From: Nitrosopumilus sp.
Lineage (GTDB): Archaea > Thermoproteota > Nitrososphaeria > Nitrososphaerales > Nitrosopumilaceae
DNA length: 64,000 bases
Assembly: GCF_025698945.1 (NCBI RefSeq)
Contig: NZ_JAILWM010000003.1
Location: 62,001-126,000, forward strand
Direction: 5' to 3'
Every line of letters starts with the position of its first letter. Positions within the stretch are counted from its first letter, which is position 1. Of the stretch, positions 33,137 through 39,588 are shown piece after piece. The position numbers and the translations under genes are program-made. The notes below the pieces were generated by a model. That model saw nothing but the letters and a program-made list of their open reading frames with translations, was not told the DNA's origin and ran no database searches.

Positions 33137-34672
33137 ATGAAAAACAAACAACTTCTAAGCGTTGTATTTTCGCTGATTCTGGTAATGGGCCTATCTGCAG
33201 GTTCTGCATTTGCCCAGACAGATGATGACATTGATGATACATCAATGGAAGACGAAAGTGTAGATGCTCAAAACACTGAAGCAAAAGAAGAAGAATATGA
33301 TGATTTTGACGATTACGATGATGACACAGAAGAAGATGATGATATTTGGGATGGTAAACATTACGATCTTGATGATAGACTAGAATTTTTCTGTGACATG
33401 ACTGATGTCGAGAAACGTCAACTATATGCAGATCATCCAAGACTAACTCAATTCAAAGACAGATTGATGAAGTTCTGTGAGTTAGATGACGATGAAAGAG
33501 AAGATGCAATTGATGAATTTATCGAGAGACATTTTCCTGAAATAGAATATGACGAAGATCATCGTAAGATGCTAGATAGATACTGTGCAATGTCTGATGA
33601 GGACAAGCGAGTCTATATAGCAAAACATGACAAGACATCAGACAGTGTTGATAAAATGAATCGTTATTGTTCATTAGATGAAGACCAAAGACGTGACTTT
33701 ATCATAGAATACAGAGACGAATACATTGCAAACATGAAAGACAAAATCAAAGATCATATGGGTGATGTAAAAGATCACATGAAAGACAAAGTCCGAGACC
33801 ATATGACTGATAGATTCTCAACAATGGAATTTGATAGATTTTGTGCAATGACTGACACTGAATTATCTGTTGCAACATTTGAAATGGATTTTGTAGAGCG
33901 AGCCTCTAAATGGTGTGATATGACACCTGATGAGAGAAAGTCCTACATCAAAGACCACATGAAAGATATTGTAATTGACAAAGTCAAAGATCACATGAAG
34001 GATAGATTATCTCATATGGATTATGATAGATATTGTGCTCTAACTGATGCAGAATTGGCTGCCTCTACCTTTGATGCAGAATTTGTAGCAAAGGCATCTT
34101 TGTGGTGTGATATGACACCTGAAGAGAGAAAGGCATCCATGATGGAACGCATGAAAGATATGGTTCATGATAAAGTGAGTGATGCTTCTCCACGTCTCAA
34201 AGCAATGATTATGGCAGATTCTCTCACCAATGAGGAGAAAATGGAGATTAAAGCAAAATTCATGGAAAAGTTTGGAGACAAAGCTGACAAGATAAAATCT
34301 GATCTTAAAATGAAGTACAAGAACCATGTTGATAAAGTCAAATCTAAAATTTCTGATGAGCGAAGATCTGCCATTCATGACAGACTAGCTGAGATGAAGG
34401 CCTTCAAGGCAGAGCTTCGCACAAGTGCAGCAGACTTGAGTGTTGAGGAAAAACAACTACTTAGAGCAGATTTCATTGAAAAGGCAAAAGACATGCAGCT
34501 TGCATGGATTTCCCCACGCGCTCAGATGAATGCAGGTGTTGACATTGGAGAAATTGAATGTCGTGAAGGATTTAGCCTTGTAATGAAAGCAACAAATGGA
34601 GTTGCAATGTGTCTCAAATCAGATACTGCACTCAAATTGATTGACAAAGGTATTGTAGTTCCTGCAAACTAA
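33137..34672 (+). CDS. Secreted acidic protein with repeated Cys-helix units
   Basis: From ATG 33137 this is 511 aa with a signal peptide (LLSVVFSLILVMGLSAGSAF). Eight units of aromatic-Cys-x-[MLE]-[TSD]-D followed by charged helices run from about residue 75 to 330 (FCDMTDVEKRQ, FCELDDDER, YCAMSDEDKR, YCSLDEDQRR, FCAMTDTELS, WCDMTPDERK, YCALTDAELA, WCDMTPEERK). Lys/Asp/His/Met-rich KDHMKDK blocks separate them. The C-terminus is ECREGFSLVMKATNGVAMC followed by LKSDTALKLIDKGIVV, a domain I recall from other thaumarchaeal secreted proteins. Function unknown; metal binding is possible. Confidence 0.8.
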   Translation: MKNKQLLSVVFSLILVMGLSAGSAFAQTDDDIDDTSMEDESVDAQNTEAKEEEYDDFDDYDDDTEEDDDIWDGKHYDLDDRLEFFCDMTDVEKRQLYADHPRLTQFKDRLMKFCELDDDEREDAIDEFIERHFPEIEYDEDHRKMLDRYCAMSDEDKRVYIAKHDKTSDSVDKMNRYCSLDEDQRRDFIIEYRDEYIANMKDKIKDHMGDVKDHMKDKVRDHMTDRFSTMEFDRFCAMTDTELSVATFEMDFVERASKWCDMTPDERKSYIKDHMKDIVIDKVKDHMKDRLSHMDYDRYCALTDAELAASTFDAEFVAKASLWCDMTPEERKASMMERMKDMVHDKVSDASPRLKAMIMADSLTNEEKMEIKAKFMEKFGDKADKIKSDLKMKYKNHVDKVKSKISDERRSAIHDRLAEMKAFKAELRTSAADLSVEEKQLLRADFIEKAKDMQLAWISPRAQMNAGVDIGEIECREGFSLVMKATNGVAMCLKSDTALKLIDKGIVVPAN

Positions 34673-34705
34673 CCCTTTTTCTTCTTTTTATTTTATATTT
34701 TCAAT
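34673..34705 (+). terminator. T-rich terminator after the Cys-repeat gene
   Basis: The + strand right after the TAA is CCCTTTTTCTTCTTTTTATTTT, a T-run typical of archaeal intrinsic termination, without a strong stem. Confidence 0.55.
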
Positions 34706-34738
34706 AATACTTCATCTAAAATCTGAGTTCTAAAATTA

Positions 34739-34957
34739 CTATTCTTCTAATTCCTTAATGATTGATTCACGTTTTTTCTGAAGTTTCTCCAAATTTTTCT
34801 CTAATCTTCTCAAAGTCTCATTAGTGGAATCATCATTTGATTTACAGTCTTTTAGCTCTTTTGTAACTGAATCTTTATGTTCTTGTAGTTTTTTGATTCT
34901 ATTTTCTGTATCCTCTAATGTCTCTCTTAGTGCGTGTATGTCTTTTTCAAATTCCAA
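34739..34957 (-). CDS. Coiled-coil microprotein
   Basis: The 72-aa protein is almost entirely predicted coiled coil (EFEKDIHALRETLEDTENRI, KKLQEHKDSVTKELKD, then SNETLRR and LEKNLEKLQKKRESIIKELE), with one Cys. Start TTG at 34957; a CTTTAAG box lies about 29 nt upstream. It is the first of a run of very small leftward genes. Function unknown, perhaps a dimeric adaptor. Confidence 0.6.
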   Translation of the reverse strand: MEFEKDIHALRETLEDTENRIKKLQEHKDSVTKELKDCKSNDDSTNETLRRLEKNLEKLQKKRESIIKELEE

Positions 34958-35016
34958 AATTCAAATATTCTGAATTAATAATTAACTTAAAGATTTTGAG
35001 TTAGAATGATTTATTC

Positions 35017-35574
35017 TCATAAGACTGCAAACTCTAAAGATACTCTATCAATTATAAATTTCAAAAATGAAGATAATGGTTTTTCCTTCCTATTTGCATT
35101 CCATTCCTCTACAAGTTTATCATAAAACTTCCATTCATATTCATCTTTTTTGAGATGCTTACTCATCATAGCTTCAAATTCTCCACTATCCCAATCTACA
35201 GGACACATCTTGCTGTCTATCTGGATTAATCTTCCATTTTTCATTTGGAATGGATATGATTTGCAAACGCTTGGCTTGAAATCATTTACAGTACATCTGA
35301 AAACATCTTTTGATTCTTCAAGAAATATACATGCGTCATCTTTTTGTTTTAAGGCAAGATCTATCAATCCTTCTTTCACCTTTATTCCAAGATCATAATC
35401 CTTTGCACCAATAATTTGCAGAAAACTCTTTGGTAACAAATTTAGTCCAACTGAGAGTCGGTAAATATCATGAGCATTAAGAAATATCACATATTCTTTA
35501 CAGCAGTTTGTATGACAAGAGTCACAAGGAAATTCTCCGATATTTGAATTCTCTGGGATTACTTTTAGTGTCAT
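35017..35574 (-). CDS. YkgJ-family Cys-cluster protein (paralogue)
   Basis: The 185-aa protein has CDSCHTNCCKEYVIF at the front and a second cysteine set (DACIFLEESKDVFRCTVNDF, KPSVCKSYPFQMKNGR, KMCPVDWDSGEF), the same architecture as the protein at 21232-21729. Likely chelates Zn/Fe. Starts at ATG 35574. Confidence 0.85.
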   Translation of the reverse strand: MTLKVIPENSNIGEFPCDSCHTNCCKEYVIFLNAHDIYRLSVGLNLLPKSFLQIIGAKDYDLGIKVKEGLIDLALKQKDDACIFLEESKDVFRCTVNDFKPSVCKSYPFQMKNGRLIQIDSKMCPVDWDSGEFEAMMSKHLKKDEYEWKFYDKLVEEWNANRKEKPLSSFLKFIIDRVSLEFAVL

Positions 35575-35617
35575 AAATCATTAACTGGATTTTAGCTATA
35601 AGTAGTCTCTAGAATTT

Positions 35618-35758
35618 TTACAATCCTTCTTCATTAACATCGGGTTCAGCATTTATCTTCTCAAAAATCATATCTGATTTTTGACAAGACTCGCATTTCT
35701 CCATTATTCCAAACTGATTTTTGTAATGGCCTTTTCCATCACATCTAAAGCAAACCAT
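35618..35758 (-). CDS. 46-aa zinc-finger microprotein
   Basis: ATG 35758 to TAA 35618 encodes VCFRCDGKGHYKNQFG then KCESCQKSDM, two CxxC knuckles with a DnaJ-like CxGKG turn, and an acidic tail. The CTTAAG box at 35782-35787 lies 24 nt from the ATG, supporting a real leaderless gene. Probably a small zinc-binding regulator; partner unknown. Confidence 0.65.
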   Translation of the reverse strand: MVCFRCDGKGHYKNQFGIMEKCESCQKSDMIFEKINAEPDVNEEGL

Positions 35759-35781
35759 GAACTTTCTACACTAATTTTGAA

Positions 35782-35787
35782 CTTAAG
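35782..35787 (-). promoter_or_regulatory. CTTAAG TATA-like box
   Basis: CTTAAG at 35782-35787 lies 24 nt before the ATG of the zinc-finger gene at 35758. The same motif and spacing recur before the genes starting at 36967 and 38326. Confidence 0.5.
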
Positions 35788-35804
35788 AGTTTTGTAATTT
35801 AGAA

Positions 35805-36026
35805 CTAAGATTCCTTGTCTTCGATTTTTTTAATTTCTTTTTCTATTTTTTGAATATTCTTGGTCCAAATTCCAATATATTTTTCAAGTTTTTCAATCTC
35901 TTGTTTAGAGTCAGAATTTGAATTAATCAAGCAATCTCTTTTTTCTACATGCTGATTCAATCTCTTTTTAGAATCCTCTAACTTTTTGTATTGAAATTCC
36001 AAGACTTTTTTTGTGATAAAATTCAT
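35805..36026 (-). CDS. Coiled-coil microprotein
   Basis: The 73-aa protein is predicted coiled coil (FQYKKLEDSKKRLNQHVEKR, DCLINSNSDSKQEIEKLEKY, NIQKIEKEIKKIEDKES) with a basic front and charged body. It resembles the 72-aa coiled-coil gene at 34739 in size and charge but not in sequence. ATG 36026. Function unknown. Confidence 0.6.
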   Translation of the reverse strand: MNFITKKVLEFQYKKLEDSKKRLNQHVEKRDCLINSNSDSKQEIEKLEKYIGIWTKNIQKIEKEIKKIEDKES

Positions 36027-36084
36027 AAATATTCAAGTATTCTTTAAATTAGAATTTGAACTTTAGCATATTGCAGTTTAGAAT

Positions 36085-36168
36085 CTAACGGTAATACATT
36101 CCCATTAAAACTAAAAAGCCTAAAAGTACGGAAAGACCAATTACTCTAATTAGTATTGATTTTATCAT
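36085..36168 (-). CDS. 27-aa membrane micropeptide
   Basis: ATG 36168 to TAG 36085 encodes one membrane helix (SILIRVIGLSVLLGFLVLMG, with a basic MYYR end). It starts 7 nt after the stop of the 81-aa membrane gene (36176), so it is probably cotranslated with it. A 28-aa peptide of the same design lies at 36584-36670. Confidence 0.5.
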   Translation of the reverse strand: MIKSILIRVIGLSVLLGFLVLMGMYYR

Positions 36169-36175
36169 TTAGATT

Positions 36176-36421
36176 CTAAGGATGAGAATACCTCATTTCC
36201 CATTGCCGTTTTTGCTCATCAGTGCCAAATGTATTAATTGATTTACCAATACATTCATCACGTTCTGATCCTTCTGAGAATAGTCTTTTACAATCATCAA
36301 TGGTGATCTGTAGATTCCTATGATCTCGGGCTTTGTATATCTCGTCATAGTTTGAACTTCCCATTATTCCAACAACGATAGCTACTACAATTACAACTGA
36401 AACAATAATGAGATTATTCAT
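36176..36421 (-). CDS. Single-helix membrane microprotein
   Basis: The 81-aa protein has an N-terminal helix (NLIIVSVVIVVAIVVGIMGS) and an exposed domain with two Cys (DDCKRLFSEGSERDECIGKS) and a Trp/Arg-rich end (QKRQWEMRYSHP in the tail). The two cysteines could form a disulfide outside the cell. It is followed by the 27-aa membrane peptide. Confidence 0.6.
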   Translation of the reverse strand: MNNLIIVSVVIVVAIVVGIMGSSNYDEIYKARDHRNLQITIDDCKRLFSEGSERDECIGKSINTFGTDEQKRQWEMRYSHP

Positions 36422-36440
36422 TTATGGAAATTAAATTCGT

Positions 36441-36551
36441 CTAGAGTCCTTGAGTGCCGATGGCCTCTTCATTGTTGTGAATTTTATCAATATGTTTTGA
36501 TAGCTCCTCATTGTCTTTGAATTCTGAACCACAATAAGCGCATTTTGCCAT
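36441..36551 (-). CDS. 36-aa C2H2 zinc-finger protein
   Basis: ATG 36551 to TAG 36441 encodes AKCAYCGSEFKDNEELSKHI and DKIHNNEEAIGTQGL, a single C-x2-C-x12-H-x4-H finger, i.e. a whole protein that is one C2H2 finger. A TTAAAT box at about 36574-36579 lies 23 nt upstream. Single-finger proteins of this kind are known in archaea but mostly uncharacterised. Confidence 0.7.
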   Translation of the reverse strand: MAKCAYCGSEFKDNEELSKHIDKIHNNEEAIGTQGL

Positions 36552-36583
36552 AATCTTATCTGTTATCCAATCTATTTAATCAT

Positions 36584-36670
36584 TCATAATTGCCACAGCA
36601 AACTCATTGTTCCATAAAATACAGCTATGGCAATTGCAATAACTATCACACCTATTGTAGATCTTTTCAT
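36584..36670 (-). CDS. 28-aa membrane micropeptide
   Basis: ATG 36670 to TGA 36584 encodes one helix (RSTIGVIVIAIAIAVFYGTM) with a basic front. It starts 3 nt after the stop of the Lys-rich gene at 36674, indicating one transcript. Its partner-like sibling is at 36085-36168. Confidence 0.5.
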   Translation of the reverse strand: MKRSTIGVIVIAIAIAVFYGTMSLLWQL

Positions 36671-36673
36671 TTT

Positions 36674-36967
36674 CTATCTACCTGGACGTTTGAATCCTGG
36701 TTTTATCAACCCTTTTTTCTTTGATGCATTTTGAAATTGCTTTCCTGTCTCTTCTTTTGATTTTACAGAATTGTTTTCTTTTATTTTGAAAATTGTTTTT
36801 ACAGGTTTTTTTACTTTGATCTTCTTAGGAACTCGAGTTGGAGGTGGAGTCTTTTTTGCCTTTTTTGGTTTTGAAGTGATGTTTTGTCTCTTCTTTGTCC
36901 ATCTAATATTATTAATATCTGCAGTTGATGATTGCTCAATGTTATATTCTCCTAGAGATTTTTTCAT
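36674..36967 (-). CDS. Lysine-rich basic microprotein
   Basis: The 97-aa protein is extremely basic in its middle (NITSKPKKAKKTPPPTRVPK, KIKVKKPVKTIFKIKE) and ends KKKGLIKPGFKRPGR. This resembles disordered nucleic-acid-binding tails. ATG 36967 with CTTAAG at 36991-36996. It may be a nucleoid or ribosome-associated protein; this is a guess from charge. Confidence 0.6.
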   Translation of the reverse strand: MKKSLGEYNIEQSSTADINNIRWTKKRQNITSKPKKAKKTPPPTRVPKKIKVKKPVKTIFKIKENNSVKSKEETGKQFQNASKKKGLIKPGFKRPGR

Positions 36968-36990
36968 AATCTGAATTTACGTACAGTCAA

Positions 36991-36996
36991 CTTAAG
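36991..36996 (-). promoter_or_regulatory. CTTAAG TATA-like box
   Basis: CTTAAG at 36991-36996, 24 nt before the ATG at 36967, the same spacing as in the genes at 35758 and 38326. Confidence 0.5.
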
Positions 36997-37070
36997 GGTT
37001 TTAATTTTGAATTCAAAATTATTGCTTCAAAGATGCGAAATTCAAGGCTAGCAATGCAGTTAAAAATTCC

Positions 37071-37757
37071 ATGTATGAAGAAAATTTAGAAATGTCCCAG
37101 TTCAATCACATCCCAATCCCATTTGAGCCAGCCCGACTAATCGAAAAAGAAGATGGACATTACTACCAGACACCAAAGGGAAACATCTACCCTTCAATTA
37201 CCACAATGCTTCACAAAACAATGCCGCTTGAAAAATTGCAAAGCCTTGAGAACTGGAAGATCCAAGAAGTAGCAGCTGATTACATTACCCAAGAATCAGC
37301 AACGATTGGAACTCAAACTCACGAGATGATTGAGAACTATCTTAATGGAGTTCCATTTACAGAGCAGTACCGATTACTATCAGTTGCACATTTTAACAAT
37401 CTCTTGCCCTTTATTCAGAAAATAAATGACATTCATGGGACTGAGCTTAGATTGTACAGTGATGCAATGAAGCTAGCTGGAACATCTGACTGTATTGCAA
37501 AATATGATGGAGAACTCTCAATTATCGACTACAAGACAAAGAGAAGCAATCAGCAAGAAGAATGGATGACTGATCACTTTATTCAAGGAACTGCATATGC
37601 CCAGATGTTCAAAGAGATTACTGGAATTGAGATTAAACAAGTTGTGATTTTAGTTAGCAGTGAGAAAAATACTAGAATGGAATTTGTCAAAAACACTGAT
37701 GATTACATTGATCCACTAGTTGAGCGATTAACAAAATTCTACGATACACTGCCGTAG
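37071..37757 (+). CDS. PD-(D/E)XK nuclease (RecB/Cas4-like fold)
   Basis: The 228-aa protein has an N-terminal SITTMLHKTMPLEKLQSLEN region and GTQTHEMIENYL, an early acidic/His site. The core motif is KLAGTSDCIAKYDGELSIID followed by YKTKR, the D...D-x-K nuclease centre, and then FIQGTAYAQMF with the QxxxY motif common in RecB-like nucleases. It resembles phage-type exonucleases and MGME1. ATGs at 37071 and 37092 are possible starts. It is the only plus-strand enzyme inside the microprotein island. Confidence 0.75.
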   Translation: MYEENLEMSQFNHIPIPFEPARLIEKEDGHYYQTPKGNIYPSITTMLHKTMPLEKLQSLENWKIQEVAADYITQESATIGTQTHEMIENYLNGVPFTEQYRLLSVAHFNNLLPFIQKINDIHGTELRLYSDAMKLAGTSDCIAKYDGELSIIDYKTKRSNQQEEWMTDHFIQGTAYAQMFKEITGIEIKQVVILVSSEKNTRMEFVKNTDDYIDPLVERLTKFYDTLP

Positions 37758-37929
37758 TAATTTACTTCTAACCTTTCCATTTCCTGTTAAACTAAATCTA
37801 ATTGATCTTTTCATCTATTTTGGTTAGTTGTTTAATTACAGCATCTAGTTCATCGATTATTTTAGAAATTTAATCCAATTCTAAACTTAAGCATATTAGT
37901 TTTTTTACTTCTTTTCTCAAATTATATCA
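37758..37929. other. Short gap before the 63-aa zinc-finger gene
   Basis: I see only a CTTAAG box at 37886-37891 pointing right and a leftward 23-codon open frame without a start codon. No RNA structure is evident. Confidence 0.4.
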
Positions 37930-38121
37930 TTGAACTTCAACTGTGTATTTCCCACTTGTAATTTTAAAAAAAATGACATTGAAGAAGAGCAGTTCCTAAA
38001 ACATCTCAAAGAGAATCATAATGATGAGATGATAGAGATTTCAAAAAAAGAGAACATGTCAATAAATGCAGTAGAGATGATAACCATATCAAACTCCAAA
38101 GTATTCATCAATTCTGGCTAA
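37930..38121 (+). CDS. 63-aa C2H2-like zinc-finger protein
   Basis: The N-terminus has CVFPTCNFKKND then QFLKHLKENHNDEM, a C-x4-C-x13-H-x4-H finger variant, followed by an acidic helix (IEISKKENMSINAVEMI). The start is TTG at 37930 with a short leader after the CTTAAG box at 37886. Its finger is related in layout to the 36-aa protein at 36441. Function unknown. Confidence 0.65.
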   Translation: MNFNCVFPTCNFKKNDIEEEQFLKHLKENHNDEMIEISKKENMSINAVEMITISNSKVFINSG

Positions 38122-38128
38122 TCCTAAT

Positions 38129-38326
38129 CTACTCTAATCCTTTTTCAAGCTTTATCTTTCTGATTACTTCTTGTACTAGTTGCTCATCTTTTATTACTAG
38201 TTCTTGTAGTTTTTTCTTATATTCTTCATCGCCCCACTTATCAAGCCTAAACATCTCTTTGACCAGATTTACAATATCTGATTTATTTTTCTGATGATCT
38301 CTTTTTGCAATATCTGCACCTTCCAT
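38129..38326 (-). CDS. Conserved-looking 65-aa hypothetical protein
   Basis: The 65-aa helical, charged protein reads EGADIAKRDHQKNKSDIVNL, VKEMFRLDKWGDEEYKKKLQ, with a basic C-terminal helix. ATG 38326 with a CTTAAG box at 38350-38355. No known motif; could be a small adaptor. Convergent with the zinc-finger gene at 37930. Confidence 0.6.
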   Translation of the reverse strand: MEGADIAKRDHQKNKSDIVNLVKEMFRLDKWGDEEYKKKLQELVIKDEQLVQEVIRKIKLEKGLE

Positions 38327-38349
38327 GAATTTTCTAAAATAATTTTAAA

Positions 38350-38355
38350 CTTAAG
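38350..38355 (-). promoter_or_regulatory. CTTAAG TATA-like box
   Basis: CTTAAG at 38350-38355 is 24 nt before the ATG at 38326 and overlaps the stop codon of the 34-aa gene at 38351-38455. Confidence 0.5.
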
Positions 38356-38455
38356 CGTTTACTGTTTTTGCTGCTCTATCTCGTTTACAGAAACTACAAT
38401 ATTCTTCTTTTGAATTGCTATTAATTGGAGTAAGACAATCATGACAATACTTCAT
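38351..38455 (-). CDS. 34-aa zinc-ribbon microprotein
   Basis: ATG 38455 to TAA 38351 encodes KYCHDCLTPINSNS then YCSFCKRDRAAK, two CxxC knuckles in 34 residues. A TATA-like AATATA lies about 22 nt upstream. It is followed by the 65-aa gene. One of the smallest zinc proteins here; function unknown. Confidence 0.6.
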   Translation of the reverse strand: MKYCHDCLTPINSNSKEEYCSFCKRDRAAKTVNA

Positions 38456-38511
38456 ACCTATTAAAATTGAACCAAGTATATTAGGAAACTATTGGAGAAT
38501 CTAGTCTACTC

Positions 38512-38613
38512 ATGTGGATACAACCATTGTTTTTTAAAAATAATCAAAACAATTCAAAAACATTAATCCGATTGTATGCTGATTTCACAGATTTTGATTC
38601 TTTTGATGACTAG
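38512..38613 (+). CDS. 33-aa micro-ORF
   Basis: ATG 38512 to TAG 38613 encodes WIQPLFFKNNQNNSKTLIRL and an acidic YADFTDFDSFDD tail. A GTATATTA box lies about 30 nt upstream. It lies just before the first structured RNA. Support is only start/stop and promoter spacing. Confidence 0.3.
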   Translation: MWIQPLFFKNNQNNSKTLIRLYADFTDFDSFDD

Positions 38614-38667
38614 TTACCACTATTAGGAATTGAAGATCATTGTTAAATATCATTTTAACATAATAGA

Positions 38668-38771
38668 TATAACGAGAAAGCCGTTGTTTTGCGTAGTAAA
38701 ATGATGGTATGGAAAACACCTCATGTTAGAGAAAACGTCCTAGAGTCATGTTTTCCATGTGTCTCGTTATA
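38668..38771 (+). ncRNA. Structured RNA candidate A (twin of 39112-39238)
   Basis: Outer stem P1 pairs 38668-38677 with 38762-38771 (ATAACGAGA with TCTCGTTAT, 10 bp). P2 is a hairpin CCGTTGTTTT ... AAAATGATGG with G-U pairs (38681-38707). P3 pairs 38709-38718 with 38749-38758 (ATGGAAAACA/TGTTTTCCAT, 10 bp perfect), and a smaller inner CTC/GAG hairpin is possible. The GTTAAAT box at 38642-38648 fits a plus-strand start. It ends 36 nt before the DUF1059 ATG, so it could be an independent RNA or a leader element of that gene. No coding frame explains it. Confidence 0.6.
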
Positions 38772-38806
38772 AAAAAATAAAAATACTATTGTTACCAATC
38801 ATTATC

Positions 38807-38983
38807 ATGACTAAAAGTATCAGCTGTGCAGACGCAGGCAAGGATTGTGGTTGGTCTGCTACGGCAAATACGGAAGATGAATTACTTGCCAAAGTTACAG
38901 AGCATGTCAAGGCAGATCACAAAGAGATTGAACTAAATGATAAGAATATCTCAAACATCAAATCCCTGATAAAAGAAATTTAA
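38807..38983 (+). CDS. DUF1059 small protein
   Basis: From ATG 38807 this is 58 aa, matching DUF1059: KSISCADAGKDCGWSATANT and EDELLAKVTEHVKADHKEIE, with Cys-His residues that could bind zinc (C...C...H...H). The frame extends upstream to a GTG at 38759 inside the structured RNA, which I reject: a TTATAAAA box at 38768-38775 lies about 30 nt before the ATG. The family is widespread in bacteria and archaea and uncharacterised. Confidence 0.85.
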   Translation: MTKSISCADAGKDCGWSATANTEDELLAKVTEHVKADHKEIELNDKNISNIKSLIKEI

Positions 38984-39111
38984 TATCTTTTTTTATTGTA
39001 TATAAAATTAATTCATTTCATTTTACATTTGTCACATTAATAGAAATATTTTAAATGAATTTTTAGAATCTAATCATATCGACTTAAATTTCATTTTGCC
39101 ATATAATGTAT

Positions 39112-39238
39112 GACGAGGCGCTATCATACCAACTAAATCAAAGAATTGTTTTGAGGAAGTTGACAGATAGATAGGAAAACACGAAGAAAGATGGAAACAT
39201 CTAACGATTCGTTTCATAGTTTTCCACTATACCTCGTC
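39112..39238 (+). ncRNA. Structured RNA candidate B (twin of 38668-38771)
   Basis: P1 pairs 39112-39118 with 39232-39238 (GACGAGG/CCTCGTC). P2 is a long hairpin: CTATC/GATAG (39121-39125 with 39166-39170), CAACT/AGTTG (39130-39134 with 39158-39162), TCAAA/TTTGA (39138-39142 with 39150-39154). P3 pairs GGAAAAC (39174-39180) with GTTTTCC (39219-39225), continued by ACGAA/TTCGT (39181-39185 with 39208-39212) and a GATG-GAAA-CATC tetraloop hairpin (39190-39201). An ACTTAAATT box near 39082 fits a plus-strand start. The gap from 38984 to 39111 shows nothing else. Confidence 0.6.
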
Positions 39239-39249
39239 TCCTAATTCGT

Positions 39250-39435
39250 TTATACACCAAAGGATTGGGATTTTTTTTCACATTTAGGACATCTAAGACC
39301 TCGAGTCTCAGTACCACATCTTTTGCAAAACGAATCAATGCCTACAACCTCTCTAGAACCTGTTCTTTTTGCCTTTACAATAAGTATAGCAACAATTAGT
39401 ATTCCTACTGCTATTCCAATCCATAAAAGTACCAT
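39250..39435 (-). CDS. Membrane-anchored zinc-ribbon microprotein
   Basis: The 61-aa protein has an N-terminal helix (LLWIGIAVGILIVAILIVKA) and a zinc ribbon at the C-terminus (FCKRCGTETRGLRCPKCEKK). ATG 39435 with a CTATATACA box about 26 nt upstream. The zinc ribbon would face the cytoplasm or outside depending on topology. Function unknown. Confidence 0.65.
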   Translation of the reverse strand: MVLLWIGIAVGILIVAILIVKAKRTGSREVVGIDSFCKRCGTETRGLRCPKCEKKSQSFGV

Positions 39436-39588
39436 GTGGATTAACTACGACTCCATTGTATATAGACTATCGATGATCTGGGCTTAAATACAATTTTTGC
39501 AATACGGCTCATGGGAAATTTCATCGATAAATTCCTTGACTTTATTACATCTCTTTTAGGATAATCACAATTATCCAAATTTCCTTTT

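Noticed and set aside
37795-37870. Leftward 23-codon coiled-coil-like frame
   Set aside because: It reads like a helix but lacks a start codon after the nearest upstream stop.
39460-39560. Leftward frame with C, H and CxxC residues (EISHEPYCKNC)
   Set aside because: It has no ATG, GTG or TTG before the Cys-rich part and a stop lies just upstream, so I did not call it despite its zinc-finger look.
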